Of a DNA stretch of 64,000 bases, positions 48,065 through 57,224 are shown in pieces; the stretch's first letter is position 1, and every line of letters starts with the position of its first letter. Origin of the DNA: Bordetella parapertussis (GTDB taxonomy: Bacteria; Pseudomonadota; Gammaproteobacteria; Burkholderiales; Burkholderiaceae_B); assembly GCA_945865935.1 (NCBI GenBank), contig CAMBFI010000006.1:1-64000 (forward strand). Reading direction: 5' to 3'. A model generated the notes under the pieces. That model was not told where the DNA came from, made no database searches, and saw only the letters and a program-made list of their open reading frames with translations. The position numbers and the translations under genes are program-made.

Positions 48065-49189
48065 CTAGCGGGAATGTGGCTTTAAGGTGGTGGTCTCAGC
48101 AGAAACGACCTGCCCGGGCTTGACGTTGATAAACCCATTCACAATGATTGTGTCACTTGATTTAATACCACTCGTGATTTCAATCAAATGGCTAAAACGT
48201 TGGCCACGCTTGACGTTGCGTCGCTCCGCTTTATTCCCATCATCAATAAGATAAACGTAGTCGCCCTGTTGATCTGACTGAATCGTCGCATTGGGAACAA
48301 GGATGACTTCACGCGGCTCGCCATACTCAACTTTTACCTTGGCATACAACCCCGGTAGCAAATTCACCCGATCGTTAGGAAGCTCCGCACGCAACTGCAA
48401 CGAACCCGTAGAAGTGTTCAACAAATTGGCGGCAAAGTCTAAGACCCCCGCATGCGGGTATCCCTCTTCACCTTGTAGTGCCACCGCCACAAGAAGTTTA
48501 TTGACCATGGACTTACGCTGATCAGCGCTGCTAACGGTGCTCTTAAACTTCAGTAAGTCACGCTCGTTGATTGAGAAATAGACATAGATCGGATTGATCT
48601 TCTGGATCGTCGCAAGCTTGACGCCCTGGGGACTCGAGCCAAGATAATTTCCGATATCGATCAAATGCCGCCCCATTAACCCATCAAAGGGGGCACGCAC
48701 CTCTGTATAACCGAGGTTTAACTGAGCAAGTTTAACGTTCGCCTCTGCTTGCAGATAGGCTGAATTCGCTTTATCTACTGAAGCCTGAGACGTCGCGTTA
48801 TCCTTCAATAAGGCCTTTTGACGATTGATCTCAATCTTAGCCTCGGCAAACACTGCGTTCGTTAAATTGACCTGCTGAACATACTGATCCTGTTCAATCA
48901 CAAAAAGTAGTTGATCTTTTTTGACAAAGGCGCCGTCAGCAAATTCAATCTTGGTTAAATAACCCGGCACGCGAGCGACTAAATCGACAGACAGCAAAGC
49001 CGAAACGTTTCCATCGAATAATTCATAACTCCGAACACTTTGCTGTATGGGCTTTGCAACCGTTACTTTAGCCGGCGCTGCCACGGGGGCTTGTACGGCT
49101 GGTTTACAACCAACCAAGAAAAGGCAAGCGAGCATGACGCCGCATGCCCTTAGTGCAGTATGTGGTGGCTGGGTCATCATCATCTTCAT
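48065..49189 (-). CDS. RND efflux periplasmic adaptor lipoprotein
   Basis: The 374-residue membrane-fusion protein has a lipoprotein signal with the lipobox LVGC (Cys28). A lipoyl-like half (RVPGYLTKIEFADGAFVKKDQLLFVI), a helical hairpin and the beta-barrel domain (VRAPFDGLMGRHLIDIGNYL) follow in AcrA order. It bridges the RND transporter and the outer-membrane channel. Its start overlaps the stop of the channel gene (ATGA), and the pump gene follows after 21 bases. Confidence 0.94.
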   Translation of the reverse strand: MKMMMTQPPHTALRACGVMLACLFLVGCKPAVQAPVAAPAKVTVAKPIQQSVRSYELFDGNVSALLSVDLVARVPGYLTKIEFADGAFVKKDQLLFVIEQDQYVQQVNLTNAVFAEAKIEINRQKALLKDNATSQASVDKANSAYLQAEANVKLAQLNLGYTEVRAPFDGLMGRHLIDIGNYLGSSPQGVKLATIQKINPIYVYFSINERDLLKFKSTVSSADQRKSMVNKLLVAVALQGEEGYPHAGVLDFAANLLNTSTGSLQLRAELPNDRVNLLPGLYAKVKVEYGEPREVILVPNATIQSDQQGDYVYLIDDGNKAERRNVKRGQRFSHLIEITSGIKSSDTIIVNGFINVKPGQVVSAETTTLKPHSR

Positions 49190-50763
49190 TTGATCGTCTC
49201 GCTGGACTTCACTAATCTCAAATCAGAAGGGTCGTTAAGTGCACTGCCCCAATCTGTTCGTGCTTGCATGGTCTGTACCAATTGTGTGGGCAGTTGCGGC
49301 ATCGCCATATCCCCCGACCATCCGCCGCCCAACGCCTTGAACGCGGCAACATACCCAAGCAAATTACTCGTGGTCGTCTGCACCAAGCTGTTCTGAACCG
49401 CCAGTAACTGCTGCTGCGCGATGATCACCGTGTTGTAGTCATTCTGCCCAGCCTTATATCGATCAAGTGCAAGCGAAGCGGCTTGTTGAGCTGCAATCAC
49501 TGATTTTTTTAAATCTTCAGCAGAGCTGCGTGTAGTGGATATCGAAATTAACGCGTCCTCTACTTCTTTTTGGGCTAACAGCACTTGATTTTGATACGTC
49601 AGCACACTCTGTTGAAACACGGCATCCTGTACCCGGATTTGATCAACGATCGCGCCACGATAAAAGAGCGGAAACATGAAACTGCCAGAGATCGACGTGT
49701 TGCGGTTATCCCAAGAAAACAAGCTGCCTTGCGTTGAGTTATTAAAGGTCGCATTTTGAAATCCAAAATAACCACTCAATGAAAAGCTTGGGTAAAGCGC
49801 GGCAACATTGACTCCAATCAAAGCAGACTGAGCGGCCGCTGCATATTCAGCTTGTAAGACATCGGGACGTCGCCGCAATAGGTCTTTGGGGATTCCTACT
49901 TCTAAGCTGCGTGGCGGTGTGAGCGTGCCTTTGGACTTGCCAAAATTCTCTTCGTAATAGCTCGGTAACTCGCCTAAAAGCAAGCTCATGGCATATTGGG
50001 ATTTTTTTATTGAAGCGATGATGGCAGGAATATCGGCCTTTGTTTGTTCGTACTGTGACTGCGCCTGACTAAGATCCAGGAGCGATGTCGCACCATTTTT
50101 GTAACGAGATTGGGCGATCCGCAAACTTTCGGCTTGGAGTGCCAAGTTTGTTGTGGCCACCACGTAGAGTGATTCGTAATTGCGTATGCTGATGTAGGTA
50201 TTCGCGACCTCTGACGCAAGGGACGTGTCCGCAGCATAAAACGCGGCGGCCGTGGCAATCAGTGACGAACTAGCGCTTTCTATTCCACGCCGGTACTTGC
50301 CCCAAAAGTCGATTTCCCAATTCGCTTGCACGATCAAACTTTGCGAGTTCGAGTACGGAGAGGCGCCGATCGCCTGCGTCAATGCAGATGGCTGGTTAGT
50401 CCGTGCCGCACTGCCCCCTAAGCCCACCGTCGGCAACAAGGTCGCATCCGCAACCCCAAGCGAAGCACGTGCCTGATAAATCCGCAAGGCAGCATTTTGC
50501 AGGGATAAGTTATCCTTTGCTGCGCGTGCGAGCAAGGTCGATAAGGTCGGGTCCTTAAAGGCCAGCCACCACTGAACCGGGTTCAATAATGTACCGGGAT
50601 GTGTCGGAATCGCTTCGGTAAACTCAGATTTGCTGGGCTGACTGAACTGAGTCTGCACTTTAGAGTCGGGACGTGAAAAGTCCGGTCCCACCATGCATCC
50701 AGATAAGACTCCAATGCTGACCAATAAAAATGGTAATGAAACTTTACCTTTATTATCAATCAT
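49186..50763 (-). CDS. RND outer-membrane channel lipoprotein (NodT/OprM type)
   Basis: The protein is the outer-membrane factor of the pump. From the ATG at 50763 it has 525 residues with a lipobox LSGC, then MVGPDFSRP, a typical NodT-family start. Two repeats of the long-helix domain are visible, with NWEIDFWGKYRRGIESA in the first half and LRRRPDVLQAEY introducing the second. A TTG at 50808 would add 15 residues before the signal sequence and is less likely. The preceding Bug gene ends 53 bases upstream and no terminator is visible between them. Confidence 0.93.
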   Translation of the reverse strand: MIDNKGKVSLPFLLVSIGVLSGCMVGPDFSRPDSKVQTQFSQPSKSEFTEAIPTHPGTLLNPVQWWLAFKDPTLSTLLARAAKDNLSLQNAALRIYQARASLGVADATLLPTVGLGGSAARTNQPSALTQAIGASPYSNSQSLIVQANWEIDFWGKYRRGIESASSSLIATAAAFYAADTSLASEVANTYISIRNYESLYVVATTNLALQAESLRIAQSRYKNGATSLLDLSQAQSQYEQTKADIPAIIASIKKSQYAMSLLLGELPSYYEENFGKSKGTLTPPRSLEVGIPKDLLRRRPDVLQAEYAAAAQSALIGVNVAALYPSFSLSGYFGFQNATFNNSTQGSLFSWDNRNTSISGSFMFPLFYRGAIVDQIRVQDAVFQQSVLTYQNQVLLAQKEVEDALISISTTRSSAEDLKKSVIAAQQAASLALDRYKAGQNDYNTVIIAQQQLLAVQNSLVQTTTSNLLGYVAAFKALGGGWSGDMAMPQLPTQLVQTMQARTDWGSALNDPSDLRLVKSSETIK

Positions 50764-50815
50764 ATAAATACTATATCTTATAAGTTGGTTTAATATATTT
50801 CTCTGCAATATGCGC

Positions 50816-51814
50816 TCAATCTACCTTAGCGCCAGAGGCCTTCACAATCTCAGCCCATTTTTTTATGTCTGCCTGATGCACGCGCATAAACGCGGCAGGG
50901 CTAGAGTCGGACGCAGGCGTAATGCCCTGGGTATCGATCAACCAAGTCTTAAATTCAGGCGCGGTGACGATCTTCAACACAGCGTCGCTCATTTTTTTTG
51001 TGACCTCTGCTGGCAATTTTGCAGGGCCAAACAGGCCATACCACGTGCTGCTTTCAAACCCAGGCAACTTGCAGGCTTCAGCGGCGGTTGGCACATCTGG
51101 CAGAGCGGCCAAGCGTTGCGAACTCGTGACGGCCAACGCCATCGTGCGTCCGCCTTTTACCGACGCAATCGCTGGTGCACTTTGATTGAAGAACAAATCA
51201 ACGTCGCCGCCTAACAAAGCAGACATGGCTGGCCCTTGCCCACGGTAAGGCACGTGCACAATATCAATTTTCGCCGCATTCGCGAACTGTGCAGCGGACA
51301 GATGCGTGGAGGCACCATTACCGGTAGAGGAGTAATTGAAGGATCCGGGTTTGGCGCGAACCGCCGCCAACAGATCAGCACAAGTTTTTATATCCGGATG
51401 TTTTTTGGGGTTAATCAGCAAGACATTGGGTACGTCGCCCAATAAGGCAATGTGGGTAAAGTCCCGCACAACATCGAAACTCAGCTTGTTATAAAGCGCT
51501 GCGTTAATCGCGTGTGTCCCCGCTGTACCGAGCAAATAGGTATAGCCGTCGGGCGTCGAGCGCGCCACGAGATCGGAGGCAATATTGCCGCCTGCCCCCG
51601 TCTTACTATCAACAACAATTGGCACGTTCAATGACTTCGTGAGCAAATCACCGAGCTTGCGGGCGTAAATATCGGTCCCCGCACCGCCTGGAAAGCCACC
51701 AATGATCGTGATCGCGCGGCTAGGCCACGCATCAGACTGCGCAAAGGTAGTGGCCGAAAACGCCGTCAATACCACCGCAGCTGCAAACTTAAACTTGTGA
51801 ACGATATTATTCAT
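50816..51814 (-). CDS. Bug/TctC-family periplasmic binding protein
   Basis: The third orphan Bug receptor in the window. From the ATG at 51814, supported by GGAG six to ten bases upstream, it has 332 residues and a signal peptide ending TTFAQ. Family motifs are WPSRAITIIGGFPGGAGTDIYAR, VVDSKTGAGGNIAS and HVPYRGQGPAMSALLGGDVDLF. It stands between a 2-hydroxyacid dehydrogenase gene (12 bases upstream) and the RND channel gene (about 50 bases downstream), all on the minus strand. An orphan solute receptor ahead of an efflux pump is unexpected; it may sense or bind the acid whose metabolism and export the operon handles. Confidence 0.92.
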   Translation of the reverse strand: MNNIVHKFKFAAAVVLTAFSATTFAQSDAWPSRAITIIGGFPGGAGTDIYARKLGDLLTKSLNVPIVVDSKTGAGGNIASDLVARSTPDGYTYLLGTAGTHAINAALYNKLSFDVVRDFTHIALLGDVPNVLLINPKKHPDIKTCADLLAAVRAKPGSFNYSSTGNGASTHLSAAQFANAAKIDIVHVPYRGQGPAMSALLGGDVDLFFNQSAPAIASVKGGRTMALAVTSSQRLAALPDVPTAAEACKLPGFESSTWYGLFGPAKLPAEVTKKMSDAVLKIVTAPEFKTWLIDTQGITPASDSSPAAFMRVHQADIKKWAEIVKASGAKVD

Positions 51815-51826
51815 ACAAATCTCCAA

Positions 51827-52750
51827 TTAACGAATGATGCCCTGACCGGAAATCCGGCGGCAGTGATTTAAAGAAGCTTCGATCAAGTTGTCACTCGCCT
51901 CGGGCGTGCGAAATGCCGAATGAGCGGACAGCGTGACATTCTCAACCTTGGTAAAAGCGTGATCCTTGGGGAGAGGCTCAATATCAAATACATCTAACCC
52001 AGCATGTCCGACCTTTCCGGACGCAAGCCCCTCAAGCAAGGCAGCTTCGTCGATCACCGCTCCGCGTGCAGTATTGATCAAGATGACGCCATCCTGCATC
52101 TTCGCGATCCGCTCACGAGAAACAATGCCACGGGTTTCATCGTTCAAGAGCAGATGCAATGAAATCACGCGACTGCGGCGCAGTAACTCATCTAGGTCCA
52201 CGAATTCAACGCCAGGGTGTTTTTTAGGCGAACGGTTCCAAGCCAACACCTCCATGCCCGCGCCCCGCGCGAGACGAGCCATCTCAGCCGCAATGCCTCC
52301 AAAACCAATCAAGCCCAAGGTTTTACCGGTTAGCTGCACGGCATCGGTTCGTAGCCATTTACCCGCGCGCATGCCACGGTCCATCAACGCGAAACCTTTT
52401 GCGCTCGCCCACATCAGGGCAAATGCGCATTCAGCCACCGCCGTGTCGCCATAACCCTTGATGATGTGGACCTCAATGCCAACCTCGGCGAGTTCCTCGG
52501 GATTCATATACGAACGCGCACCGGTGCCGAGAAAAACAACATGTTTAAGGTTTTTGCATTGACGTGCGATTGCTGTGGGAACTGAGGTGTGGTCGACAAT
52601 CAGGATCTGCGCATCACCCATGACCGCTGGGATTTGCTCGGGCAAAATGTCCGCCTGCCGGTTAATCACATAGGGAATGTCATCGGGTTGGTGTAGCCGT
52701 TGCGCAACGTCTGCCAAAGAAGGGTTTGCGTCAATAAACACGGCTTTCAT
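51827..52750 (-). CDS. D-isomer-specific 2-hydroxyacid dehydrogenase
   Basis: The NAD(P)-dependent enzyme has 307 residues from the ATG at 52750, which has an excellent ribosome-binding site (AAGGAGTGA) and gives the family-like start MKAVFIDANPS; an upstream start would add 11 residues. GLIGFGGIAAEMARLA binds the nucleotide, and the catalytic Arg (NTARGAVIDE), Glu (DIEPLP) and His (SAHSAFRTPEA) are present. It is the first gene of the seven-gene minus-strand run. It is not closely similar to the second enzyme of this family at 38919, so they probably act on different acids. Confidence 0.9.
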   Translation of the reverse strand: MKAVFIDANPSLADVAQRLHQPDDIPYVINRQADILPEQIPAVMGDAQILIVDHTSVPTAIARQCKNLKHVVFLGTGARSYMNPEELAEVGIEVHIIKGYGDTAVAECAFALMWASAKGFALMDRGMRAGKWLRTDAVQLTGKTLGLIGFGGIAAEMARLARGAGMEVLAWNRSPKKHPGVEFVDLDELLRRSRVISLHLLLNDETRGIVSRERIAKMQDGVILINTARGAVIDEAALLEGLASGKVGHAGLDVFDIEPLPKDHAFTKVENVTLSAHSAFRTPEASDNLIEASLNHCRRISGQGIIR

Positions 52751-52911
52751 TCGATCACTCCTTAGACCAGAAACAGGCGACATTCAAGCAAGTCGCGCAA
52801 TAGATCAATCATACCGGACACTGAGGAGGCAAATATAAGTTTTTACTAAGAAAACCCGGTCAAATGCTACGATAGTAACCTCGCATTCAACGTTTTTGAA
52901 GCTCCCCAAAA

Positions 52912-53874
52912 ATGAACCCGGCTGATCTGCAAGATGATAGTGAAGACTCCAGTTTCACACCGGAGCAACGCAAGCGGGCAGCAGACAAAAGCACTTGGGT
53001 AAGCGTTGCGGTCAATACCGTCATGTCAATTACCCAGATCCTGGTCGGCATCTCGGCCAAGTCACAAGGATTGATCGCCGACGGCATCCACTCTTTGTCT
53101 GACTTAATTGGTGATTTTGTTGTGCTCTTTGCGAGTCACCATGGCCAGAAGGATGCAGACCCAGAGCATCCCTATGGGCACCAGCGCTTCGAAACCGCAG
53201 CCTCCGTGTTTCTCGGCGCCCTACTGATATCCGTTGCGCTAGGCATGCTGTGGGCCTCATTCGACAAACTCAAGGATCCCGACTCTATCCAAACCGTGCA
53301 TGCCTCGGCTCTTTGGGTCGTTGTCGCAGCGCTCATCTTAAAAGAACTTTTATTTCGCTACATGTTACGCGTAGCCAAACAAGTCAAATCCAGTATGTTG
53401 GTTGCCAATGCTTGGCATGCGCGTTCAGATGCCGCATCGTCACTCGTTGTAGCAATCGGAATTATCGGCAACCTTCTTGGTTACCCGATCCTCGACCCTA
53501 TCGCGGCCTTGTTCGTCGGCTTAATGATCGGAAAAATGGGCTGGAAGTTCGGCTCGAGCGCGTTTCATGATCTGATGGATCGCTCGGCAGACGAGCAGGA
53601 AGTCATCGCCATCACTGCAACCCTGATGCAAACACCTGGTGTGCTCGGCGTTCACGATGTGCGCACGCGAAAAATGGGGGATATGATTCTTGTTGATGCG
53701 CATATTGAGGTGGATGCTTATCTAACCGTTGAAGTCGGACACGACATCGGTCTGGCCGCACGTCAGGCGGTGATGCAAAGACATCGCGTATTGAATCTCA
53801 TGACGCACATCGATCCGGTTCCTTCAAAAACAGATCTGCACCTTACCTCCACCACAGGAAAAGCAAGGGCTTGA
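52912..53874 (+). CDS. Cation diffusion facilitator family transporter
   Basis: This 320-residue inner-membrane antiporter exports divalent metals such as zinc, iron or manganese. About six membrane helices are visible. The metal site is formed by DGIHSLSD in helix 2 and HARSDAASS in helix 5. A cytoplasmic C-terminal domain (DAHIEVDAYLTVEVGHDI) carries further His residues. The N-terminal 25 residues are acidic and polar. It is divergent from the 2-hydroxyacid dehydrogenase operon and lies six bases before leuC, although the two are functionally unrelated. Confidence 0.92.
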   Translation: MNPADLQDDSEDSSFTPEQRKRAADKSTWVSVAVNTVMSITQILVGISAKSQGLIADGIHSLSDLIGDFVVLFASHHGQKDADPEHPYGHQRFETAASVFLGALLISVALGMLWASFDKLKDPDSIQTVHASALWVVVAALILKELLFRYMLRVAKQVKSSMLVANAWHARSDAASSLVVAIGIIGNLLGYPILDPIAALFVGLMIGKMGWKFGSSAFHDLMDRSADEQEVIAITATLMQTPGVLGVHDVRTRKMGDMILVDAHIEVDAYLTVEVGHDIGLAARQAVMQRHRVLNLMTHIDPVPSKTDLHLTSTTGKARA

Positions 53875-53880
53875 GCAACC

Positions 53881-55287
53881 ATGGCAAAGAATTTAAACAC
53901 GCAGCCTAGATCCCTGTTTGAAAAAATCTGGGCGCGCCACGTCATCGTCGAACGCGCGCCTGGTCCCTCACTCCTTTATATCGATCGCCACATCATTCAC
54001 GAAGGCTCCTTTCACGCGTTTGCTCAAATGAAAGAGAGGGGCCTCAGCGTCAAGAACCCAAAACAGATTTTCGGGGTTGCCGACCACTACGTTCCGACCA
54101 ATAGTCGAGACCCGAATGAGGCTGTCACGCGGGAAGTGACAGAAATGATTCTGCGCTTTGACGACAATATGCGTTGGAGTCGTGCCAATTACTTCTCTAT
54201 CAGTGATCCTCGCCAAGGGATCGTGCATGTCATCGGGCCCGAGCAAGGCATCTCAATGCCTGGCTTGACCATCACCTGCAGCGATAGTCATACGTCCACC
54301 CACGGCGCGTTTGGCGCAATTGCTTTCGGAGTGGGGCAATCTGAGAGTTGTCATATCTTGACGACCCAGTCACTTTGGCAAACCAAACCTCCTTGCACAA
54401 GAATTGAATTGCAGGGCACGCCTGGGCCGGGTGTGACCGGTAAAGATATTATTTTGGCGATCATCGCAATGCTGGGCGCGTCCGGTGCCACCGGACAAGC
54501 CATTGAGTATTGCGGATCGGCGCTACAAGCACTTACCATCGATGATCGACTCACCATGTGCAATATGACGATCGAGGCGGGCGCACGCTTTGGAATCATG
54601 GCACCCGATGACACGGTCTTCGACTATTTATACGGACGCCCATTTGCCCCGCAGCAGGCTCAGTGGGAGGCCGCGCTCAGCAACTGGCGCACACTCTTTT
54701 CCGATGAGGACGCGCAGTACGCGCGAACGCTTTCCATTGACGTCAGTGCTTTATCACCCATGGTGACTTGGGGCACAAGCCCCGAGCAAGCGCTCTCCAT
54801 TTCATCATGTGTTCCAGCCATCAGTTCGGGAGACTCTAGCGCAGACGCCGCGATGGTATACATGGGCGTCACACCGGGACAGCCGCTGAGCAAGCTCAAG
54901 ATCGATCGGGTATTCATTGGCTCCTGCACCAATGCACGTTTAAGTGATTTACAAAATGCAGCTAAGATTCTACGAGGACGTAAGTCCCGGGTGCCTGGGA
55001 TGGTTGTTCCCGGTTCCATGGCAGTAAAGCGCGATGCTGAGGCGCTGGGGCTACACAAAGTGTTTCTCGATGCGGGCTTGGAGTGGCGCGAGGCGGGCTG
55101 CTCCATGTGCGTGGGGATTAATGGAGACCTCGCCAATCCGGGCGAACGTGTGGCCTCCACCTCAAACCGGAACTTCGTCGGACGTCAGGGGCCCGGAGTT
55201 CGTACGCACTTGATGAGCCCTGCTATGGCGGCGGCTGCTGCCGTGACAGGCTACTTAACTGACGTGCGTAATCTGTCCAGGGAGTAA
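53881..55287 (+). CDS. leuC: LeuC-like aconitase-family dehydratase, large subunit
   Basis: The protein is the large subunit of an isopropylmalate isomerase-type enzyme. The three iron-sulfur cysteines are present: Cys349 in GSCTNARLSDL, and Cys407 and Cys410 in GCSMC. GPEQGISMPGLTITCSDSHTSTHGAFG and STSNRNFVGRQG are also family signatures. At 468 residues the length is normal. It differs from typical LeuC at residues 68-78: the usual D-H-N is D-H-Y. No leuB or leuA is adjacent; instead a CoA transferase follows LeuD. It may therefore be a paralogue acting on a methylated or substituted malate rather than the leucine enzyme. The symbol is given by homology. Confidence 0.85.
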   Translation: MAKNLNTQPRSLFEKIWARHVIVERAPGPSLLYIDRHIIHEGSFHAFAQMKERGLSVKNPKQIFGVADHYVPTNSRDPNEAVTREVTEMILRFDDNMRWSRANYFSISDPRQGIVHVIGPEQGISMPGLTITCSDSHTSTHGAFGAIAFGVGQSESCHILTTQSLWQTKPPCTRIELQGTPGPGVTGKDIILAIIAMLGASGATGQAIEYCGSALQALTIDDRLTMCNMTIEAGARFGIMAPDDTVFDYLYGRPFAPQQAQWEAALSNWRTLFSDEDAQYARTLSIDVSALSPMVTWGTSPEQALSISSCVPAISSGDSSADAAMVYMGVTPGQPLSKLKIDRVFIGSCTNARLSDLQNAAKILRGRKSRVPGMVVPGSMAVKRDAEALGLHKVFLDAGLEWREAGCSMCVGINGDLANPGERVASTSNRNFVGRQGPGVRTHLMSPAMAAAAAVTGYLTDVRNLSRE

Positions 55288-55291
55288 ACGA

Positions 55292-55942
55292 ATGCGAGCA
55301 TTCACGCAAATGCAAGGTATCGCGGCCACAATCGCTGGTAAGAATGTTGATACCGATCAAATCATTCCCGCGCGTTATCTAAAGCGTAGCCGCACTGACC
55401 CGCAGTACGCGGACTATCTCTTTCATGACTTACGCTTTAACGACCGCGATGAGGCAGACCCTGCGTTTGTCCTGAATCAATCTGCATTGCGCGACGCGAG
55501 TATTCTTATCGCGGACGAAAATTTTGGATGTGGGTCATCGCGCGAAGCGGCAGTTTATGCGCTAGAAGCGTTCGGCATTCGAGCCATCATCGCACCAAGC
55601 TTCGGCGATATCTTTTTTAATAATTGCTTGAAAAATGGCTTGCTGCCAATTCGACTACAACAAGTCGACATCGACTTGCTCTCAGGATCAGGGACGGATC
55701 GCCTTGGTAAAATTATCGATTCATTCCATCCTCTTTCCATTAAGATCGATCTAGAAGCTTGTACGCTTCAGTCCGATCTTAACCACGACACTATCCGCTT
55801 CAGCATCGACTCTTTTTGGCAAGAATGTCTAATGAAAGGTTTAGATGAACTTGACTTGACACTGAGCTATCAATCGTCGATCGACGCGTTCGAGAACGCA
55901 CATCTTGCCGATTCACCCTGGTTAACACACTCACACAAATAA
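55292..55942 (+). CDS. leuD: LeuD-like aconitase-family dehydratase, small subunit
   Basis: The 216-residue swivelling small subunit pairs with LeuC. NVDTDQIIPARYL, ENFGCGSSREAAVYAL and IIAPSFGDIFFNNCLKNGLLPI are the family signatures. The substrate-specificity loop region (about 27-40) reads ARYLKRSRTDPQY, unlike the KQFL-type loop of common LeuD proteins, which again hints at a different substrate. It follows leuC by four bases with GGGAG as ribosome-binding site, and the CoA transferase gene follows by four bases. Confidence 0.85.
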   Translation: MRAFTQMQGIAATIAGKNVDTDQIIPARYLKRSRTDPQYADYLFHDLRFNDRDEADPAFVLNQSALRDASILIADENFGCGSSREAAVYALEAFGIRAIIAPSFGDIFFNNCLKNGLLPIRLQQVDIDLLSGSGTDRLGKIIDSFHPLSIKIDLEACTLQSDLNHDTIRFSIDSFWQECLMKGLDELDLTLSYQSSIDAFENAHLADSPWLTHSHK

Positions 55943-55946
55943 CGCC

Positions 55947-57137
55947 ATGTCACTCCCTCTTACCGGCCTGCGGGTCATTGAACTCGGGCAACTCATCGCT
56001 GGCCCCTTCGCATCAAAGATTCTCGCTGAATTTGGTGCGGATGTCATTAAAGTTGAGCCACCAGCGGGTGGAGACCCCTTACGTGGATGGCGACTGATTC
56101 ATGAAGGCACCTCGGTGTGGTGGGCAGCACATGCGCGCAACAAACGTTCTATTACGCTGGACTTGCGAACGCCTGAAGGCCAGGACGTCATCCGACAATT
56201 GGCGCAAGATACTGACATTCTTATCGAGAACTTTCGACCTGGGACGATGGAGAAATGGGGCCTGGGGTTCAAAGATCTTCATGCACTGAATCCAAAACTC
56301 ATCATGCTACGTGTCTCAGGTTACGGACAGTCAGGCCCCTATCGTGATCGCCCAGGCTTTGGCGTGATCGGCGAGGCAATGGGCGGGCTGCGTTACCTGA
56401 GCGGTGAACCTGGGCGTCCGCCCGTGCGCGTAGGTGTATCAATCGGTGACACCTTATCTGGCCTGCACGGCGTCATTGGTGTCATGATGGCATTGCGCCA
56501 CCGCGAACAACAGGGCGGCCTCGGTCAGGAAGTCGATGTGGCGCTATACGAATCCGTATTCAACATGATGGAAAGTCTGTTGCCGGAGTACTCGAAATTT
56601 GGAGCGGTGAGACAGCCCTCTGGAGCGAGCATGCCAGGCATCGTCCCGACTAATGCGTACCTGTGCAAAGATGGGCGCTACGCCCTCATCGCGGGCAACG
56701 GAGACAGCATTTACAAGCGACTCATGGAGTCCGTCGGACGGCCCGATCTCGCGAACGATCCTGCACTCGCAAATAATGTGGGGCGTGCTGCAAATGGCGA
56801 GCGTATCGATCGTGCAATCTCTGACTTTACGGCTCAACATGATCTTGAGTCAGTGCTAGACCTCATGAATCAGGCGGGAGTGCCCGCCGGGAAAAGTTAC
56901 GACGCGGCCGATATCGCGAACGATCCACACTACCAAGCACGAGACATGATTCTGGAAGCGAAACTTCCTGACGGTTCGACTGTGCATGTTCCAGGTATTG
57001 TTCCAAAGCTAAGCGCTACACCAGGACAAATTAATCGTGAAGCACCGACACTGGGTCAGCATACGGGCGAGATTCTAGATTCTTTAGGCATCGACGCGAC
57101 CAAACAGGCCGATTGGAAGTCACGCGGCATCACGTAA
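55947..57137 (+). CDS. CaiB/BaiF-family (class III) CoA transferase
   Basis: Family III CoA transferases move CoA between carboxylic acids. The 396-residue protein has the opening GLRVIELGQLIAGPFASKILAEFGADV, the loop NFRPGTMEKWGLG and the catalytic Asp168 in VSIGDTLSGL. It is tightly linked to the LeuC/LeuD pair. A plausible scheme is that a hydroxy diacid isomerised or dehydrated by LeuCD is activated by this enzyme, as in itaconate, citramalate or mesaconate metabolism. That scheme is an inference. A bidirectional terminator follows. Confidence 0.9.
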   Translation: MSLPLTGLRVIELGQLIAGPFASKILAEFGADVIKVEPPAGGDPLRGWRLIHEGTSVWWAAHARNKRSITLDLRTPEGQDVIRQLAQDTDILIENFRPGTMEKWGLGFKDLHALNPKLIMLRVSGYGQSGPYRDRPGFGVIGEAMGGLRYLSGEPGRPPVRVGVSIGDTLSGLHGVIGVMMALRHREQQGGLGQEVDVALYESVFNMMESLLPEYSKFGAVRQPSGASMPGIVPTNAYLCKDGRYALIAGNGDSIYKRLMESVGRPDLANDPALANNVGRAANGERIDRAISDFTAQHDLESVLDLMNQAGVPAGKSYDAADIANDPHYQARDMILEAKLPDGSTVHVPGIVPKLSATPGQINREAPTLGQHTGEILDSLGIDATKQADWKSRGIT

Positions 57138-57182
57138 GAAACAAAGTAGGTAAATTACGGAGCTTGATCGTGCTTGACATAA

Positions 57183-57208
57183 AAAAGCCGCTCTCATGAG
57201 CGGCTTTT
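57183..57208. terminator. Bidirectional intrinsic terminator
   Basis: A perfect 11-bp stem, AAAAGCCGCTC with GAGCGGCTTTT, and a 4-base loop lie between the convergent CoA transferase and FAH-family genes. The stem ends in four T residues on each strand, extended by two further A residues on the left, so it can stop transcription from both sides. Confidence 0.9.
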
Positions 57209-57224
57209 CGTATGATTGAACAGA

